NCBI GenBank assembly: GCA_037128705.1
Contig: JBAXVX010000016.1
Coordinates: 1-64,000 of the forward strand
Direction: 5' to 3'
DNA: 64,000 nucleotides
From: CAIVAT01 sp037128705
Lineage (GTDB): Bacteria; Bacteroidota; Bacteroidia; Bacteroidales; FEN-979
Shown piece after piece: positions 43,040 to 51,164 of the stretch. The notes under the pieces are model-generated. The model was not told the origin of the DNA. It made no database searches and was given only the letters and a program-made list of their open reading frames with translations. Both the position numbers and the translations under genes were made by a program. How positions within the stretch are numbered: position 1 is the stretch's first letter; every line of letters begins with the position of its first letter.

Positions 43040-44944
43040 TTTCCACCTCAGTCTCCTCTCCTTATCTATGGTGATTTTTTCGTTGTCGAGCAGCCACTGC
43101 ACCGCACGGATCACTTTGTCCTCGTTTATCGGATCTGCCGCCACGACGAGATCCTCCATGGAACACCATTTAATTTTCAACACCGGTTTGATCAATTCGA
43201 GGATGCTGTCGAACTCCATCTCATTGAGGCTGATCTTATTGCGTTTGAGGCATACATCGCATTTGCCGCACCGCTTATTACTGCATTCCCCGAAATAGGT
43301 GAGCAGGGCCTGGCTCCGGCATTTGTTGGCAGTTTCGGCATATGCGATCATCTTTTCCAATCTTTTTTCCGCATCCTTCAGCCGGTCACGGTAATTTTCG
43401 GGGGAGATGGTGAGGTGGTTCGTATCGAGCCTATCCTGTAAATAGATGATCCGGGGTTTATCGGTTTGCGGCACATAGTCGAGGATCTGCAACCTGGCGA
43501 GGTGCTGCAGGTTTGAGATCACCCTGGCAGGCTCGAGGTTGCTCCGGCGGGCCAATTCAAGCTCGCTGAACATGACGAAATCGGAGAAGATGCCGCTGTA
43601 GGAACGTAACAGGGTTTTGATGAAATGGTCGAAGGTTTCATTTTCAACCTGGAACCGGTAGAGTTCCTCCTTGCCCGCCCTGATGTAAACTTTGGAGGGT
43701 TGATGGATTCCGTCGGTGAGCATGACGAACCCCTCCTTTTCCAGGAATTTAAGGCAGTTGTAAACAATGACCGGCTGAAAGCTGAATTGTTCGGCAAAGG
43801 CCGACAGGTCGAAATCGAACTGCTGGTCTTTCCCCATCCCGACCGGAAGTTGGAAATAATTGCCCAGCGCCTGGTAAACATCACGAATGGTTTGTAATTC
43901 GGGGTAGGAGAGGGACAGATTATGACGGGAATCTAGAATGTCGGCTGTTTCGTAAAGAAGCACTGCGTAGGCTCTCTTTTCATCTCGGCCACCGCGGCCT
44001 GCTTCCTGGAAATAGGCTTCGATGCTGTCGGGGAGATCGAGATGCACGACAACCCTGACATTGGACTTGTCGATGCCCATGCCAAATGCATTGGTTGCAA
44101 CAATGATCCGCTGCTCTTCATTGATCCATGCCGACTGACGCCGGTCACGCGTCCGGGCATCAAGGCCCGCGTGATAGAAGTCAGCACTGATCCTGTTTTT
44201 CTGAAGGTATTCCGCTATTTCTTTGGTGTTGCGCCGGTTCCGCACATAAACGATCCCGGGTCCCTTGACCTTGCCGAGAATTTTACCAAGGCGCTTCAGT
44301 TTATCTTCTTCTTTGATCACCAGGTAGGTGAGGTTTTTCCGCTCGAAACTTTTTTGAAAAACATGCTCTTTCTTAAACTCCAGCCGTTTCTGGATGTCCT
44401 TGACCACTTTCGGTGTGGCGGTTGCGGTGAGGGCCAGGACCGGGGTGTCGGGGATGAATGCCCTGATGGCGGCGATCTGCATATAGGGAGGCCTGAAATC
44501 GTAACCCCACTGCGAAATGCAATGGGCCTCATCCACCGCCAGCAGGTTCACCTTCATGCGTTTCAGCGATTCGCGCATCTTCTCGGTGGTGAGCCGCTCG
44601 GGAGAAACATAGAGCAATTTGATACTCCCGAACCGGCAATTTCCCAGAATGATGTCAATCTCATCAGCATGCATGCCCGAATGAATCGCAGCAGCCGGTA
44701 TTCCCCGCTTTTTCAGGTTATCCACCTGGTCTTTCATCAGAGCGATGAGCGGAGAGATCACCAGGCATATTCCATCCATCGCAAGCGCCGGGACCTGGAA
44801 GCAGAGTGATTTACCGCCTCCAGTAGGTAAAAGGGCCAGCGTATCCTTACCCTGAAGTACAGACTGGATGATCTCCTCCTGGAGCGGACGGAAAGAGGAA
44901 AAACCCCAGTGTTTGAGGAGAAGCTGGTGGATGGAAGGATCCAT
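43037..44944 (-). CDS. recQ: ATP-dependent DNA helicase RecQ
   Basis: RecQ unwinds DNA 3'-5' in recombination and repair. The 635-residue protein shows motif 0 FRPLQEEIIQSVL, Walker A LLPTGGGKSLCF, the DEAH box AVDEAHCISQWGYDFRP, motif III LALTATATPKV, motif VI EAGRGGRD, and the zinc-binding Cys cluster (CRSQALLTYFGE, then CSNKRCGKCDVC). The C-terminus holds a winged helix; a clear HRDC domain is not visible. Its start lies 4 bp from one of the 33-bp inverted repeats that enclose the S23 gene, and its stop falls inside another array. Confidence 0.94.
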   Translation of the reverse strand: MDPSIHQLLLKHWGFSSFRPLQEEIIQSVLQGKDTLALLPTGGGKSLCFQVPALAMDGICLVISPLIALMKDQVDNLKKRGIPAAAIHSGMHADEIDIILGNCRFGSIKLLYVSPERLTTEKMRESLKRMKVNLLAVDEAHCISQWGYDFRPPYMQIAAIRAFIPDTPVLALTATATPKVVKDIQKRLEFKKEHVFQKSFERKNLTYLVIKEEDKLKRLGKILGKVKGPGIVYVRNRRNTKEIAEYLQKNRISADFYHAGLDARTRDRRQSAWINEEQRIIVATNAFGMGIDKSNVRVVVHLDLPDSIEAYFQEAGRGGRDEKRAYAVLLYETADILDSRHNLSLSYPELQTIRDVYQALGNYFQLPVGMGKDQQFDFDLSAFAEQFSFQPVIVYNCLKFLEKEGFVMLTDGIHQPSKVYIRAGKEELYRFQVENETFDHFIKTLLRSYSGIFSDFVMFSELELARRSNLEPARVISNLQHLARLQILDYVPQTDKPRIIYLQDRLDTNHLTISPENYRDRLKDAEKRLEKMIAYAETANKCRSQALLTYFGECSNKRCGKCDVCLKRNKISLNEMEFDSILELIKPVLKIKWCSMEDLVVAADPINEDKVIRAVQWLLDNEKITIDKERRLRWK

Positions 44945-44948
44945 TTAG

Positions 44949-44981
44949 GATTTACGATTTACGATATACGATATACGATTT
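44949..44981 (+). repeat. Left 33-bp inverted heptad repeat
   Basis: GATTTAC, GATTTAC, GATATAC, GATATAC, GATTT, in the same variant order as the reverse complement of the right copy. It replaces the expected leader of recQ. Confidence 0.95.
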
Positions 44982-45048
44982 GAAAGATAATAACAAACTT
45001 ATCACTTTTTGATGGATGGAGTGATTAAGCAGGAAAAAAATACCAGAA

Positions 45049-45429
45049 ATGAATAAGGAAATTTTATTGCAAAGAATGAAACTTTTTGCTTTGCGGGTTA
45101 TCAAAATGATAGATAAAATGCCTGGTTCAAATAGTTCCAGAGTTATTGGGAGCCAGATATTAAGATCAGCAACTTCAATTGGGGCCAATTATGTGGCTTG
45201 TAGCCGGGCCAAATCCAGCAAGGATTTTATCAATAAACTTAAAATTATTGAGGAAGAAACCGCTGAAACAATATTCTGGCTTGAATTACTTAATGAATCT
45301 GGACTTTTTGAAACGAACAAGATTACACCTCTAAAAACAGAAGCCAATGAAATACTGTCAATTATTGTGGCAAGTATTAAAACCATAAAAAACAAACCCA
45401 TGGTCAATTCTTCCCTAACAACAAAATAA
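45049..45429 (+). CDS. Four-helix bundle protein (S23 / 23S rRNA intervening-sequence family)
   Basis: The 126-residue protein matches the S23 ribosomal/IVP family, small four-helix bundles first found in 23S rRNA intervening sequences and related in fold to the Avd accessory protein of diversity-generating retroelements. Recognisable segments are KLFALRVIKMIDKMP, GSQILRSATSIGANYVA, CSRAKSSKDFINKLKI and EETAETIFWLELL. Here it is free-standing, outside any rRNA. It lies between perfect inverted heptad repeats and runs against its neighbours. Its AT-rich, Lys/Ile/Asn-rich coding sequence differs from the flanking genes, suggesting transfer. Function in such settings is unknown. Confidence 0.88.
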   Translation: MNKEILLQRMKLFALRVIKMIDKMPGSNSSRVIGSQILRSATSIGANYVACSRAKSSKDFINKLKIIEEETAETIFWLELLNESGLFETNKITPLKTEANEILSIIVASIKTIKNKPMVNSSLTTK

Positions 45430-45449
45430 TCGTAAAGTGTAGCTACTTA

Positions 45450-45482
45450 AAATCGTATATCGTATATCGTAAATCGTAAATC
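45450..45482 (-). repeat. Right 33-bp inverted heptad repeat
   Basis: Exact reverse complement of 44949-44981. It ends 2 bp before the citF stop codon. Confidence 0.95.
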
Positions 45483-45484
45483 GC

Positions 45485-47047
45485 TTAGGTTGCAATTTTC
45501 CATATCGAGTCCAGCACCGTTCCATCCACCCACTTCACTACGGCAACAACCTCATCGGTGAATTTAGGCTTGGCCGGAATGCCACAGATTTTCTCGGCTT
45601 CGGCTTTGAGTTCTTCAATGGTTTTGATTGGCAGTTTTGAATTCTTCATCTTTTCGATCAGGTCGGTGCGGATCGGGTTGATGGCAATGCCGCGTTCGGT
45701 CACGATCACGTCGATGAGTTCGCCAGGACCGCAAATGGTGGTCACCTGGTCGCGGATCACGGGCATCCTGTCGCGGAAGAGGGGAATGGGGAGGATGACA
45801 CATTTCCCGAAGAGGGTATTCTGCCAGCCGCCGATCCCATGGAGCAGATATCCATCAGAATGGGTCACCACGTTGGCGTTGAAATTGATATCCACCTCCG
45901 TGGCGCCGAGAATCACGATATCGACGATGGAGGAAAAATTTCCCTTGCCATGATAATTGTAGCTTGTGAACGGGCTGGTCCATGTATGGTGCGGGTTTTC
46001 GCGCATGGAACGCACACCGTCAAGGTCGAAGGTCTGTCCGTCGAGGATGTATTCCACGAGGCCCTCTTCGAGCATCTTCACCAGGTACTTGTTGCTGCCA
46101 CCACGGGCAAAACGGGCTTTCCATTTGCGTTCGCGGAGGATCTCCGAGAAATAGATGCCGATGGAGAGTGCGGTGCCTCCGGCCCCTGCCTGGAAGGAGA
46201 AGCCGTCGTAGATCAGCCCGGCCTCATCGCAGAATTTTGCCGACCATTCGGCCAGTAGCAGCCGGTCCGGACTTTTCGTGATCTCAGTGGTGCCGCTGAC
46301 GATTTTTTCGGGGATCCCGATCTTATCCATCACCACAACATAATCCACATTGTTCCCATTAATCTGCCAGGGCAGGCAGGGGAAGGGGATGAGATTGTCG
46401 GTTACAATGATCACCCTGTCGGCATACTGGGAATCGGCGAGGGCGAAACCAAGCGGGCCGCATGCAGCAGATCCGTTCACCCCGTTGGCATCCCCAAAAG
46501 AATCAGCTGTGGGCGCTGCGATCACGGCAATGTCGATATGCACTTCGCCATCCTGAACGGCCTGGTAACGTCCGCCATGCGAACGTAAAACCCCGAGCCC
46601 TTTCATTTTGCCTTCTGAGGTAAATCGTCCGAGGGCGCCATTCATACTGCCTTCGATGTGGTTGATGGTGCCATCTTCGAGGTACTTCGTCATGGGTTCA
46701 TGGCAGGGAAAGGAGGCAGATGGATACCACATCAGGTCTTTGATCCCCAGTTCATGGGCGATGTCAAATATCTGTGTGGCAACAAGGTCGCCATTGCGGA
46801 AGTGATGATGGGTTGAAATGGTGATTCCGTCACGCAATCCGGCTTTTAACAATGCCTCCTTCAGGCTTGGTAAAACTTTGTTCCCGTCGTCAGGGTAATC
46901 GATACAACTGGCTATTTTTGGCGCGGCGCGGAAGCCTTCGGGTTTGTATTTCCCCACGCCCATATAGGGAACAGATGGTTTGCCGTTAATCACGGTAGGT
47001 ACGATCCGGCCGGCCGCATTGGTGACTAGTTTATCAAATTTGCTCAT
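45485..47047 (-). CDS. citF: Citrate lyase alpha subunit
   Basis: CitF is the acetyl-ACP:citrate ACP-transferase subunit of citrate lyase, which splits citrate into oxaloacetate and acetate. The 520-residue length and CoA-transferase-like fold fit. Recognisable are VPYMGVGKYKPEG, HHHFRNGD, SHGGRYQAVQDGEV, the GxGG-type FQAGAGGTALSIG segment and CGPGELIDVIVTERGIAINP. It overlaps the upstream citDE fusion gene by 14 bp, so the two are coupled. The CitC, CitX and CitG proteins needed to make and attach the prosthetic group are not in the window. Confidence 0.92.
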   Translation of the reverse strand: MSKFDKLVTNAAGRIVPTVINGKPSVPYMGVGKYKPEGFRAAPKIASCIDYPDDGNKVLPSLKEALLKAGLRDGITISTHHHFRNGDLVATQIFDIAHELGIKDLMWYPSASFPCHEPMTKYLEDGTINHIEGSMNGALGRFTSEGKMKGLGVLRSHGGRYQAVQDGEVHIDIAVIAAPTADSFGDANGVNGSAACGPLGFALADSQYADRVIIVTDNLIPFPCLPWQINGNNVDYVVVMDKIGIPEKIVSGTTEITKSPDRLLLAEWSAKFCDEAGLIYDGFSFQAGAGGTALSIGIYFSEILRERKWKARFARGGSNKYLVKMLEEGLVEYILDGQTFDLDGVRSMRENPHHTWTSPFTSYNYHGKGNFSSIVDIVILGATEVDINFNANVVTHSDGYLLHGIGGWQNTLFGKCVILPIPLFRDRMPVIRDQVTTICGPGELIDVIVTERGIAINPIRTDLIEKMKNSKLPIKTIEELKAEAEKICGIPAKPKFTDEVVAVVKWVDGTVLDSIWKIAT

Positions 47048-48293
47048 AAGTTTCCCTCCAGTTTTCAGCGAGTTTGTTCATTCTAAGTGCAAGGTTGATG
47101 GTGTTCAGCGCCCGTTTCACCACTGGCAGATCGATCATTTTCGTGCCGAGGGAAACCACTCCCAACCCCTGTTCCCGGGCCTTATGGAAGGCAAAGACGA
47201 TTTTTTTAGCCTTTTCAATCTCTTCGGAAGTGGGGGCAAAGGTTTCGTGGATCACCAGGATCTGGCGGGGATGGATGCATCCCATGCCATCGAAACCCAG
47301 CGCTTTTGAACGGATCACATTCTGACGCAGTCCCTCCATATCGCCTACATCGGAGAACACAGAGTCGATGGGCTGGATTCCGGCAGCACGCGCGGCATTA
47401 ACCACCATACTTCGTGCAAAGAAGGATTCGGTGCCTTCGGTTGTGCGTCTGGTTCCCAGGTCGGCAGTATAATCTTCGAGCCCGATGGCCATGGCCACGA
47501 TGTTCGGAGCTGAACTGGCGATGGCATAGGCATTGATCACACCCAGGGCGCTTTCGATGATCGGCATCAACCAGACTTCTCGTGATGCGTGACGCGTGAC
47601 GCGTGACAAATCAGAGGTGACAGGTGATTCGATATCCTTGACGATTTCGTTTATTTTTTTGTTGATGGCGTGGATCTGATCGGGGGTTTCGCATTTGGGC
47701 AGGAGGATCAGGTTGACGTTGTAAGGAATAAGATATTCCAGGTCCTCGATGCCGCGTTCACCCTGGTTGATACGGACCATCCGTTCGGCACCATAATAAT
47801 CAATTCCGCAAAGGGCATTGCGCACCAGGAACCGGGCCTCATCTTTTTTTTCGATGGCTACGGCATCTTCCAGGTCGAGTATGATGCCATCGGGCTTGTG
47901 AATGCCGGCATTTATCATCAGGCTGGGCGTGTTCCCAGGAAGATAAAGCCGTGAAAAGCGATTGCGGTCTTTGGTTGTGGCATATCTGTTTTCCTCGAGG
48001 AATGGCGGAAGGAAGTTCTTGTCGGTTTTGATAAGTTTTTTGACCGCAGCTTCAAGACGTGCGGCAATGACCAGGGATAAGGCTCCTGAATCTTCAATCT
48101 TAACATTCGCGTTCTTAATTCCGAAGAAATCCAGGATTTCAAGCGTCTCCTTCCTGATCTGTTCGCCGTACATCACGATCACTTTGGATTCGACCTGAAG
48201 CTGAATTCCCCCTCGGTCAGTAAGTTCTAGGGTGACAAAGCAGTCGGAGCGAACCCCCTTGCCTTTGTTACCGGTTGTAGCCATTGTCCCCAT
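47034..48293 (-). CDS. Fused citrate lyase gamma (acyl carrier) and beta subunits
   Basis: Residues 1-90 match CitD, the acyl carrier subunit. The serine that takes the dephospho-CoA-derived group is probably Ser16 (GVRSDCFVTLE), followed by GEQIRKETLEILDFFG and IEDSGALSLVIAARLEAAV. Residues about 105-419 match CitE, the citryl-ACP lyase, with RLYLPGNTPSLM, ILDLEDAV, LMPIIESALG, IGLEDYTADLG and GMGCIHPRQI. CitD and CitE are usually separate proteins. Residues about 222-238 (SPVTSDLSRVTRHASRE) are encoded by a heptad array absent from the family pattern. An ATG at 48284 is an alternative start. Confidence 0.88.
   Translation of the reverse strand: MGTMATTGNKGKGVRSDCFVTLELTDRGGIQLQVESKVIVMYGEQIRKETLEILDFFGIKNANVKIEDSGALSLVIAARLEAAVKKLIKTDKNFLPPFLEENRYATTKDRNRFSRLYLPGNTPSLMINAGIHKPDGIILDLEDAVAIEKKDEARFLVRNALCGIDYYGAERMVRINQGERGIEDLEYLIPYNVNLILLPKCETPDQIHAINKKINEIVKDIESPVTSDLSRVTRHASREVWLMPIIESALGVINAYAIASSAPNIVAMAIGLEDYTADLGTRRTTEGTESFFARSMVVNAARAAGIQPIDSVFSDVGDMEGLRQNVIRSKALGFDGMGCIHPRQILVIHETFAPTSEEIEKAKKIVFAFHKAREQGLGVVSLGTKMIDLPVVKRALNTINLALRMNKLAENWRETYEQI
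47580..47628 (+). repeat. Heptad array inside the citDE coding sequence
   Basis: Seven units: TCGTGAT, GCGTGAC (x3), AAATCAG, AGGTGAC, AGGTGAT. The gene is on the minus strand, where the units read GTCACGC without stops and encode repeats of VTRHASR. On the plus strand every GCGTGAC carries a TGA. Confidence 0.9.
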
Positions 48294-48320
48294 GCTTTGG
48301 AAGTGTTAGATTATTCACAG

Positions 48321-48353
48321 CAAAAATATGCAGAATCTCGCGGTTTGCCCAAA
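48321..48353 (-). promoter_or_regulatory. Predicted promoter of citDE-citF
   Basis: On the minus strand TTTG, 21 bp and TATTTTTG, with the box ending 27 bp before the ATG at 48293. Confidence 0.6.
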
Positions 48354-48407
48354 AAAATATCAGGGAATTAAAGATAAATTTTGCTGGTCTGGCAAAACAT
48401 CTTTCTT

Positions 48408-48415
48408 TATTTTTG
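48408..48415 (+). promoter_or_regulatory. Predicted -7 box of the exonuclease gene
   Basis: TATTTTTG lies 38 bp before the ATG; a TTTG at 48380-48383 is a little too far upstream for the usual spacing. Confidence 0.5.
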
Positions 48416-48453
48416 TGAACCACATGATCTAAACCAGGTTTTACTTTTTACCC

Positions 48454-48996
48454 ATGCGATTCCTTTCCCTCGATGTTGAAACTGCCAATTATGATTCATC
48501 CACGATCTGCCAGATCGGCATTGGCAAATTTGAATGTGGGAAATTGGTGGATACATGGGAATCACTAGTTGACCCGCAAAGTTCATTTCACTGGAGCAAC
48601 ATCCGGGTTCATGGTATTACCGAGGAAATGGTACAGGGTGCCCCAGCCTTTTTTGAGGTTTATCCGCTCCTGAGAAAACTCCTCTCCGAAAATATTGTCA
48701 TACATCATACCCAGTTTGATCTTCAGGCATTTAATAAGGCATATTCCCGGTTTAACCTCAAACCGCTCAATATCCGATGGCTCGATTCAGCCAGGATTGT
48801 GCGTCACACATGGCGTCAGTTCTCAAAAAGCGGGTACAGTTTATCCAATGTGGCAGGTCATCTGGGTATCGAATTCCGTCACCATGATGCGTTGGAGGAT
48901 TCTGTGGCAGCCGGAAGAATTGTTCTGGAGGCTTGCCGGTTGACTGACCGCCGAGTAGCTGACTGGTATGAGCTATTTAAAACTTATTCTAAATAG
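48454..48996 (+). CDS. DnaQ-like 3'-5' exonuclease
   Basis: The 180-residue protein is a DEDDh exonuclease domain resembling the epsilon subunit of DNA polymerase III. Exo I is FLSLDVETANYDSS with the Asp and Glu, exo II lies near IVIHHTQFDLQAFNKAY, and exo III is HHDALEDSVAAGRI with the His and Asp. It lacks any polymerase-binding tail and could act in repair or RNA turnover. It may be transcribed with the following sulfatase gene, which also has its own promoter box just after its stop. Confidence 0.9.
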   Translation: MRFLSLDVETANYDSSTICQIGIGKFECGKLVDTWESLVDPQSSFHWSNIRVHGITEEMVQGAPAFFEVYPLLRKLLSENIVIHHTQFDLQAFNKAYSRFNLKPLNIRWLDSARIVRHTWRQFSKSGYSLSNVAGHLGIEFRHHDALEDSVAAGRIVLEACRLTDRRVADWYELFKTYSK

Positions 48997-49010
48997 TCGA
49001 ACGAATAATT

Positions 49011-49018
49011 TATTTTTG
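49011..49018 (+). promoter_or_regulatory. Predicted -7 box of the LtaS-like gene
   Basis: TATTTTTG lies 24 bp before the ATG at 49043; it falls inside the longer reading frame from 48968 and argues against that start. Confidence 0.55.
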
Positions 49019-49042
49019 CATCTGTTCTTAAACCCGAAAACA

Positions 49043-51058
49043 ATGCGGCGAAAATCAGGTATCCGTTCAAAATCAGGCTCAGCAAAGAGTTCCGGAAGAG
49101 GGAAGCGGTCAGGATCGGGAAAGGGCAGGAGATGGTTCGAGGGCAACATCTTTATTGCCCTGTTCCTGAAGTTGCTGCTGGTACTGGTACTTCTTTTCCT
49201 TTCTCGCATCCTGTTTTATCTTTTCAACCTCGGATATTTTTCGAACCTGGGCTTCCAGGATGCGCTGCGCATCTTTGTCATCGGGCTCCGTTTCGATCTC
49301 TCGGCACTGCTCATCATCAATGCGCCCTTCATCGTCATGAACACGATACCATTCAAATTCAGGTACAACCGGGTGTGGCAGGGCTTCGCCAATGGATATT
49401 TCTATTTCATCAACACCCTGGCGCTGATGACCAATTTCGGTGATACCATTTATTTCAGGTTTACACTCAAGCGTTTGACTGCCGATTTTTTTACCTATGT
49501 TGGTGTCGGGGGGGACTTTAATAAACTCATTCCCCAGTTTTTACATGATTTCTGGTACATCGCTGTCATCTGGTTGCTGTTTGTGGCCATCCTCATCTTT
49601 GTGGGGACCCGGTTTAAAGCCGCCGGTTCAGGTGCAGGGAAAAAGGGATTCGATTTTCAGTTTTTCCTCGTGAATACCTTGTTGTTTGCTGTGATCATGG
49701 CATTGTCCATCATCGGGATCCGGGGCGGACTGCAGCTTCGCCCCATCGGGCTGGTCACCGCCGGCAATTACACCTCAGCCAAGAATCTTCCGCTGGTCCT
49801 GAACACCCCTTTTTCAATCGCCAAAACAGTGAACAAGGAGCGGCTGAAAACCATCATGATATACAAGAAGGAGGGAGACCTGGCCAAAATATACACTCCG
49901 GTGCATGCAGCTAAAACGGGTGAGTTTAAAAACTACAATGTGATGATCATCATCCTGGAGAGTTTTTCGCGCGAGCACATCGGGATCCTGAACCATTCAT
50001 TGGAAAACGGCCGCTATCAGGGGTTCACACCCTTTATGGATTCTCTGATCAGGAATGGCTATTATTTTGACGCCTTCGCCAACGGGAAGACCTCCATCCA
50101 GGGAATTCCCGCCATTTTATCGGGGATCCCATCGCTGATGAACGAATCGTTCATCCAGTCGAGCTATGCAGCCGGTAAATTTTCGAGCATTGCCGGGCTT
50201 CTCAAGCCAAAGTCCTATACGACCGCATTTTTTCACGGGGGAACCAACGGCACGATGGGTTTTGATTCCTATACCAAACTGGTTGGGTTCGACCACTATT
50301 TTGGCCGCAGTGAATACAACAATGAGAAGGATTACGACGGGAAATGGGGTATCAGGGACGAGGAGTTCATGCAATACACCGCGAGGAAAATCGACGGACT
50401 GAAACAACCGTTCGTTGCGGCTTTTTTCTCCCTCTCTTCGCACCATCCCTATTATGTACCGGCAAAGTATATCAACATTTTCCGCAAAGGGAAACTGCCC
50501 ATCCAGCAGAGCGTGATGTATGCCGACTATTCGCTGGGTGAATTTTTTCATACGGCCAAACACATGCCATGGTACAAAAACACGCTGTTCGTCATTACAG
50601 CCGATCATACTTCCGAAGGATACTATCCATATTACCAGTCGGATGTGGGACAATTTGCAATCCCCCTGCTTTTCTTCAAGCCGGGCAGTAAACTTGGGGG
50701 AAGGTCGGAGGTGACCGCCCAGCAGACCGATGTGATGCCCACCGTGCTGAATTATCTCGGCTATTGTAAAAGTTATGTGGCTTTTGGGTCCGACCTCTTC
50801 GACACCACATCCAGCCAGCCGCATTTTTCTGTTCACTATATCAGCGGACTCTACGGGCTGATGAAGGAGGGGTATTACATTGAATTCAACGGAGCCAGGA
50901 CCACTGCACTGTTCAATCTTGCGAAAGACCCGCTGCAGGAAAATAACCTGGTTGGCAGGGAAAAGGAGGTGCAGGCCAGGCTGGAATTGTTTATCAACGC
51001 CTATATTCAGCAATATAACAACAGGCTGATTGAGAATAGAATGACGAGTGACAAGTGA
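49043..51058 (+). CDS. LtaS-like membrane sulfatase / phosphoglycerol transferase
   Basis: The 671-residue protein has a very basic Ser/Gly/Arg/Lys-rich start (about 1-33), five TM helices to about residue 255 and a large periplasmic alkaline-phosphatase-superfamily domain. The catalytic Thr lies in ANGKTSIQGIPAIL, and metal ligands are in MIIILESFSREHIG and FVITADHTSEGYYP. Members transfer phosphoglycerol or phosphoethanolamine to membrane glycans or lipids. The start at 49043 follows the promoter box. The last residues (RMTSDK) and the stop codon are encoded by a heptad array. Confidence 0.9.
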   Translation: MRRKSGIRSKSGSAKSSGRGKRSGSGKGRRWFEGNIFIALFLKLLLVLVLLFLSRILFYLFNLGYFSNLGFQDALRIFVIGLRFDLSALLIINAPFIVMNTIPFKFRYNRVWQGFANGYFYFINTLALMTNFGDTIYFRFTLKRLTADFFTYVGVGGDFNKLIPQFLHDFWYIAVIWLLFVAILIFVGTRFKAAGSGAGKKGFDFQFFLVNTLLFAVIMALSIIGIRGGLQLRPIGLVTAGNYTSAKNLPLVLNTPFSIAKTVNKERLKTIMIYKKEGDLAKIYTPVHAAKTGEFKNYNVMIIILESFSREHIGILNHSLENGRYQGFTPFMDSLIRNGYYFDAFANGKTSIQGIPAILSGIPSLMNESFIQSSYAAGKFSSIAGLLKPKSYTTAFFHGGTNGTMGFDSYTKLVGFDHYFGRSEYNNEKDYDGKWGIRDEEFMQYTARKIDGLKQPFVAAFFSLSSHHPYYVPAKYINIFRKGKLPIQQSVMYADYSLGEFFHTAKHMPWYKNTLFVITADHTSEGYYPYYQSDVGQFAIPLLFFKPGSKLGGRSEVTAQQTDVMPTVLNYLGYCKSYVAFGSDLFDTTSSQPHFSVHYISGLYGLMKEGYYIEFNGARTTALFNLAKDPLQENNLVGREKEVQARLELFINAYIQQYNNRLIENRMTSDK

Positions 51059-51129
51059 CGAGTGACGAGTGACGAATGACGAATGCCGAGTGACGAATGA
51101 CCAATGGCTAATGGCTAATGCCTAATGGC
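51039..51129 (+). repeat. Heptad array, 13 units, after the LtaS-like gene
   Basis: GAATGAC, GAGTGAC, AAGTGAC, GAGTGAC (x2), GAATGAC, GAATGCC, GAGTGAC, GAATGAC, CAATGGC, TAATGGC, TAATGCC, TAATGGC. The first three units are translated and the third gives the TGA stop of the sulfatase. Order is G block, one C unit, T block. Confidence 0.95.
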
Positions 51130-51164
51130 TAACAATTTTAACAATCGGTGCTTTAAGTTTTCAT

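Larger units (their letters stand above)
44949..45482. mobile_element. S23 gene bracketed by perfect 33-bp inverted heptad repeats (candidate element)
   Basis: The left copy (44949-44981: GATTTAC x2, GATATAC x2, GATTT) and right copy (45450-45482) are exact reverse complements over 33 bp. The 534-bp unit contains only the four-helix-bundle gene and sits between recQ and citF. No transposase and no clear target duplication are visible. Naming it mobile is inference. Confidence 0.4.

Noticed and set aside
44941..45490. Classical insertion sequence around the S23 gene
   Set aside because: No transposase and no clear target-site duplication; kept only as a candidate element of unknown type.
50117..51013. 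298-codon minus-strand frame opposite the LtaS-like gene
   Set aside because: The forward strand has clear catalytic motifs; the antisense frame has no recognisable domain.
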